A stretch of DNA of 28,251 nt from a virus: the IMG/VR virus record IMGVR_UViG_3300008963_000023, positions 1 through 28,251 of that record; one strand, given 5' to 3'. The notes below the pieces were generated by a model that saw only the letters and a list, made by a program, of their open reading frames with translations, ran no database searches and had not been told where the DNA came from. This document shows, one piece after another, positions 25,512-28,251 of the stretch. Positions within the stretch are counted from its first letter, which is position 1, and each line of letters begins with the position of its first letter. The position numbers were made by a program, and so were the translations under genes.

Positions 25512-26450
25512 TTAATCGCAAGGTGAAGAGCCCGAAGCATTATCATCCTGGCTAGTGTTATTGGTATTACCACCGGACGGTGTTGGATTACCACCATCGG
25601 TTTGATTATCTCCAACGTTATCCGCGGTACTAACAGCATCAGAGGCTGAAGTTTCTGATTCATCTTCGTTACCCGGACTTGGAAGCTGATCAAAGTAGAG
25701 TTGGCCTTCAAAAGAACCTTCTATTTTACCATTAGGGTCGCCATGTTCACCTGAAAGAGAGCCTGCAACCTGCTGCGCAACTTTAGGGTTGACGGGTAAC
25801 CAGCTACTGCCTAACCATGACCAAACTCCGCCAGGTATCTTTTTAAATTCATTACCTAAGTTTTCACCGCCTATTTTTAAAGTATTGTCTACATCTTCAT
25901 TCGTTACTTCAGTGCCACTATCGTTTAAACTGTTATTAATACTTTCTACTACAGCATCATTTTGCGCCTGTGCACCCATGACAATATTATCACCGTCGAA
26001 CTTGTAATTCTTTTTACCTACAGGGATTACATTAGGCGGCAGTAAATCATCTTTGCCATACCTTTTCTTTAAGGCATCTAGCCTGCGCTGATCCTTTTTA
26101 CTTAAACGTTTACCATCAACAAATTGTTGTTTAACAGGGTCATCATCAAAATTATTAGGTCTTTCTAATTTATAAAAAGGTAGAGTTGCCACGGGTATTT
26201 CTAGCTCATCGCCATCATTTATTGAAAAAGGATCGCTAATACCGTTCCACTTTAAGATAATATCAGTCTTACTCTGGTTACCATAATATTGAAGTGCTAT
26301 TAGATCTGGTCTAGCAACCTCATCTTCTTTGACGTAGTATTCTTTTTCAACTAACTCAACTTGCTCTCTATTTCTAAAAAGCATGGTTGGCTGTGTCATG
26401 ATTAGCTTAACTGCGCCTCCTGTTTTATGTAAAATTGTCTTTAAATTCAT
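25512..26450 (-). CDS. LysM/gp53-like baseplate protein with acidic disordered tail (312 aa)
   Basis: Residues about 36-87 fit a LysM-like fold of the gp53/gpX type used in contractile baseplates: KEYYVKEDEVARPDLIALQY, then YGNQSKTDIILKWNGISDPF and INDGDELEIPVA. The order (Y-x-V, helix, L-x-x-x-N-x-I, then a loop and L-x-I-P) is characteristic. In T4, gp53 clamps the wedge. A basic helix follows (LSKKDQRRLDALKKRYGKDD, 116-135). The last 55 residues (258-312) are almost purely Ser, Asn, Gly, Asp, Thr and Pro (GDNQTDGGNPTPSGGNTN), so they are predicted disordered and acidic. It lies 5 bases after the tube-like gene and 9 before the hub gene. The alternative is a peptidoglycan-binding LysM; the baseplate context favours gp53-like. 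The tail is much longer than in typical relatives. Confidence 0.62.
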   Translation of the reverse strand: MNLKTILHKTGGAVKLIMTQPTMLFRNREQVELVEKEYYVKEDEVARPDLIALQYYGNQSKTDIILKWNGISDPFSINDGDELEIPVATLPFYKLERPNNFDDDPVKQQFVDGKRLSKKDQRRLDALKKRYGKDDLLPPNVIPVGKKNYKFDGDNIVMGAQAQNDAVVESINNSLNDSGTEVTNEDVDNTLKIGGENLGNEFKKIPGGVWSWLGSSWLPVNPKVAQQVAGSLSGEHGDPNGKIEGSFEGQLYFDQLPSPGNEDESETSASDAVSTADNVGDNQTDGGNPTPSGGNTNNTSQDDNASGSSPCD

Positions 26451-26455
26451 ATCTA

Positions 26456-28162
26456 TTAACCAGCTGACATATCAGATATTTTTGTTACTCGGTCAGGATT
26501 GTTAGCAAGATCTTTATTTCCATACGCTGATACATTTACAACTTCAGGCACTTCTTGGCCATCAACTTTTGGTTGTAAATACATTCTACCTTTACCAGCG
26601 TTAAACATACTCTCAATCTCACCTTTATCTCGCATTCTAGCAGGCTTAAGTGTAACTTCAATCTTCATTTTAGAAGGAAAGTCTTCAAAGCCTAAAGGCC
26701 CTTCAAATGAAACGTTGGAGTCTGTGCATGCTAAATTACCAATCATCATCATTGGATTCATTGGGTTACCGATAGTTAAGTGCCATTGACCAGTCGGGTC
26801 TCCGGTTAGAAGAGCGTTAACAACTTGGCCGCCCTGTGGTCCATTCATTAACTTCATTAGACCCCCACCAATCACATTGTCTAAGATCTTAGAATCACCA
26901 AAATTACCACTCTCTATTTCTGACTTAATATTGCTTACAGTATCTGAAAACTGTGAAGCAAGACCGCCTAAAAAACCGCCATAATCACCTGCTTTAAGTT
27001 TATCATAGTCACCAAAGGGTTTACCGACAGTACCGCTACTAGTATATCTAGTGGCGCCGCCCCAGAATGGAGCATTATTATATGTTAAAGCTAATATATT
27101 AGATAGAGTGTCCATAAATGCAACCTTTGGGCTTGTATTACCGTATGCTCTTAAATCATAATGGAACGTAAGTTTAAACTCTTGTTCAAATGTAAGGCCC
27201 TGTTCTCTAGTCATTATGTTTTTAATCACATTTAGTGGCCCATAAACAGTATTCGGGTAAGTTTCCTTTAATGGATCAAAACCTTCACCTTTATCACGTC
27301 GAATTATAGCCTCTTCTGCACTATAGCCGTTAAGACCTGACTCGATTGCAGAAAGAACAGGGTCGCCATCTATCATGCCACCTAATGTACCACGTTGATC
27401 TTTGCTCTGATTAACCTCCTGGACTTTTGATTCAACCTCCTTCCAGTTTAATTTGTGATTAAAGCTAAGAATTTCTTTTAAATCATTACCTAGAGCAGGA
27501 CTCATCCATGTAATAGCACGCGCAAGGTCCGGTTTTCCAATATCAACCACTTCACCCTTTGGACCAACTTGTTTAGGGTTAAAAATATCATCTGGTACTG
27601 GATATGGGAAACGCCTTAACGTGACCATGTAACTATTAGAAATCTGGCCGTAATGTTCACATTGAATAAAGTCAGATAGACTATATTTAAACCCTAATGA
27701 TTCCGAACTTTTTGAATATTGAACTATATTTTTAGCGGTAGGCTCCTTTGCACTGGGAGCTGTATTAATTGCCTTGTTATACTTATTATATACAGTGTCG
27801 CCGCTCGAATCTGGGCTTAAATCATGTGTACCTTTGTAAGACATTAAAGACCAGTTATTAAATAGAGACCTTACATGTTCACCACCACCTAATGTACGTG
27901 AATCACTATTACCACCACTGGTATCAGACACATCATATTCTCTAGCCTGTATTGGTTTTTTACCATAATCACTGGTAAAACCAACCGGTTCTTCTTCAAC
28001 CGTAGTGTTACCTTGTTGTGATGTGCCCTCTTGTTTTGCAGGTGGATTTCCAACTGCATCTTCTTCAGGTTCATTTTTAACTACACTATTACCAGTTTCA
28101 GTGTCGGTATATATTAATTTTGGTGGTGTACCTGGTACAACATTTTGTAAAACTAACGCCAT
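26456..28162 (-). CDS. Tube-like baseplate/tail-tube junction protein (568 aa)
   Basis: The N-terminal 95 residues are disordered and acidic, rich in Glu, Asn, Ser, Thr and Gly. A tube-like fold starts near residue 155: LGFKYSLSDFIQCEHYGQIS, then YMVTLRRFPYPVPDDIF. It continues near 320 (LTFEQEFKLTFHYDLRAYG) and closes with TGQWHLTIGNPMNPMMMIGN (457-476), then FEDFPSKMKIEVTLKPARMR (492-511), IESMFNAGKGRMYL (516-529). This set of strands, with 'W-H-L-T-I-G-N-P-x-N-P' and 'R-D-K-G-x-I-x-S-M-F-N-x-G-x-G-R-x-Y', I associate with baseplate tube-junction proteins of large myoviruses, but I cannot verify the family name. Between the fold elements is a Gly-rich helical insertion (about 380-445). The first gene of its block, with a promoter-like octamer 21 bases upstream. 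Confidence 0.6.
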   Translation of the reverse strand: MALVLQNVVPGTPPKLIYTDTETGNSVVKNEPEEDAVGNPPAKQEGTSQQGNTTVEEEPVGFTSDYGKKPIQAREYDVSDTSGGNSDSRTLGGGEHVRSLFNNWSLMSYKGTHDLSPDSSGDTVYNKYNKAINTAPSAKEPTAKNIVQYSKSSESLGFKYSLSDFIQCEHYGQISNSYMVTLRRFPYPVPDDIFNPKQVGPKGEVVDIGKPDLARAITWMSPALGNDLKEILSFNHKLNWKEVESKVQEVNQSKDQRGTLGGMIDGDPVLSAIESGLNGYSAEEAIIRRDKGEGFDPLKETYPNTVYGPLNVIKNIMTREQGLTFEQEFKLTFHYDLRAYGNTSPKVAFMDTLSNILALTYNNAPFWGGATRYTSSGTVGKPFGDYDKLKAGDYGGFLGGLASQFSDTVSNIKSEIESGNFGDSKILDNVIGGGLMKLMNGPQGGQVVNALLTGDPTGQWHLTIGNPMNPMMMIGNLACTDSNVSFEGPLGFEDFPSKMKIEVTLKPARMRDKGEIESMFNAGKGRMYLQPKVDGQEVPEVVNVSAYGNKDLANNPDRVTKISDMSAG

Positions 28163-28183
28163 TAAAGTTGCTATTTCTTTTCA

Positions 28184-28191
28184 TATATATC
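28184..28191 (-). promoter_or_regulatory. Putative late promoter octamer GATATATA before the 568-aa gene
   Basis: The minus-strand octamer lies 21 bases before the ATG at 28162, in a gap of 51 bases after the putative stop at 28214. A second A/T-rich block (TATATATAAAG) lies just upstream and resembles the T4 late -10 box TATAAATA. Either block, or both, could be the promoter core of the downstream baseplate transcript. Confidence 0.45.
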
Positions 28192-28213
28192 TGACTTTAT
28201 ATATAATTTTAAA

Positions 28214-28251
28214 TCACAACCATTCAATATCGTCCATTTCGGAAGCATTAG
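28214..28251 (-). CDS. C-terminal end of an upstream gene (partial)
   Basis: Reading the minus strand from the window edge in one frame gives NASEMDDIEWL followed by TGA at 28216-28214. An acidic, Trp-containing tail like this is plausible for the end of a phage protein. The stop leaves a 51-base gap before the 568-aa gene, like other gaps in the window that carry the promoter octamer. Only 11 codons are visible, and another frame is also open until 28171 (stop TAG), so this is a tentative call. No function can be given. Confidence 0.4.
   Translation of the reverse strand, partial: NASEMDDIEWL

Noticed and set aside
25499-25711. Minus-strand 70-codon frame overlapping the LysM-like and hub genes
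   Set aside because: It is an alternative frame of the low-complexity end of the LysM-like gene. Composition and overlap argue against translation.
1-28251. Stop-codon reassignment (TAG or TGA recoding), as in some large phages
   Set aside because: Standard-code frames are long and intact. TAA is the usual stop, with TAG ending the S1-like gene and TGA ending the 1661-aa gene just before the next ATG, so I see no sign of recoding.
1-28251. tRNA genes, insertion sequences, integrase or attachment sites
   Set aside because: No cloverleaf-like sequence, transposase or integrase motif, or direct-repeat-flanked element was found; no gap is long enough to hold a tRNA together with a leader except the 76-base gap, which has no such fold.

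Overview
The window looks like part of the late structural cluster of a large, AT-rich, contractile-tailed (myovirus-type) phage. Every credible gene is on the minus strand, so transcription runs from position 28251 towards 1. Genes are almost end to end: the longest non-coding gap is 76 bases, and several starts overlap the previous stop. The coding density, the very large virion proteins and the order of baseplate genes (tube-like protein, LysM/gp53-like, hub, OB-fold spike, gp25-like, gp6/J-like, gp7/I-like, then fibre-type genes) all fit a T4-like baseplate module that has diverged far from T4. None of the 17 complete genes has a canonical AGGAGG-type Shine-Dalgarno sequence, and upstream regions are A-rich. 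This pattern is typical of Bacteroidota and their phages, so I infer a Bacteroidota (possibly marine flavobacterial) host. That is inference, not proof.

Layout in transcription order. 28251-20315: the last codons of an upstream gene, then a tube-like baseplate protein (568 aa), a LysM/gp53-like wedge protein, a gp27/gpD-like hub, a second tube-like protein, the central spike (OB fold, no lysozyme, His-x-His tip) and a 576-aa protein with a hydrophobic C-terminus. 20267-17629: two genes that are not ordinary baseplate parts, namely a four-domain S1-type RNA-binding protein and an amidoligase (glutamine-synthetase-like COOH-NH2 ligase) fused to a C-terminal pentapeptide-repeat segment. Each has its own short upstream gap with a putative promoter. 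17625-11525: a neck-like protein, gp25-like, gp6/J-like, a small basic protein and a gp7/tail-protein-I-like wedge subunit with PKD-like domains. 11512-1: a small adaptor-like protein, three large structural proteins (643, 1245 and 1661 aa) and the start of a collagen-like fibre gene that runs off the window edge.

Taken together, the baseplate genes would build hub, spike, wedges and peripheral fibres. The S1-like protein could help translate SD-less late mRNAs. The amidoligase could form amide bonds on a virion or host-envelope substrate. An octamer, GATATATA, lies 20-35 bases before the start codon in each of the four longest gaps and is the best candidate for this phage's late promoter. 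The most unusual content is the S1/amidoligase pair, the promoter-like octamer, and an identically spaced N-terminal motif shared by the 187-aa protein and the collagen-like protein.
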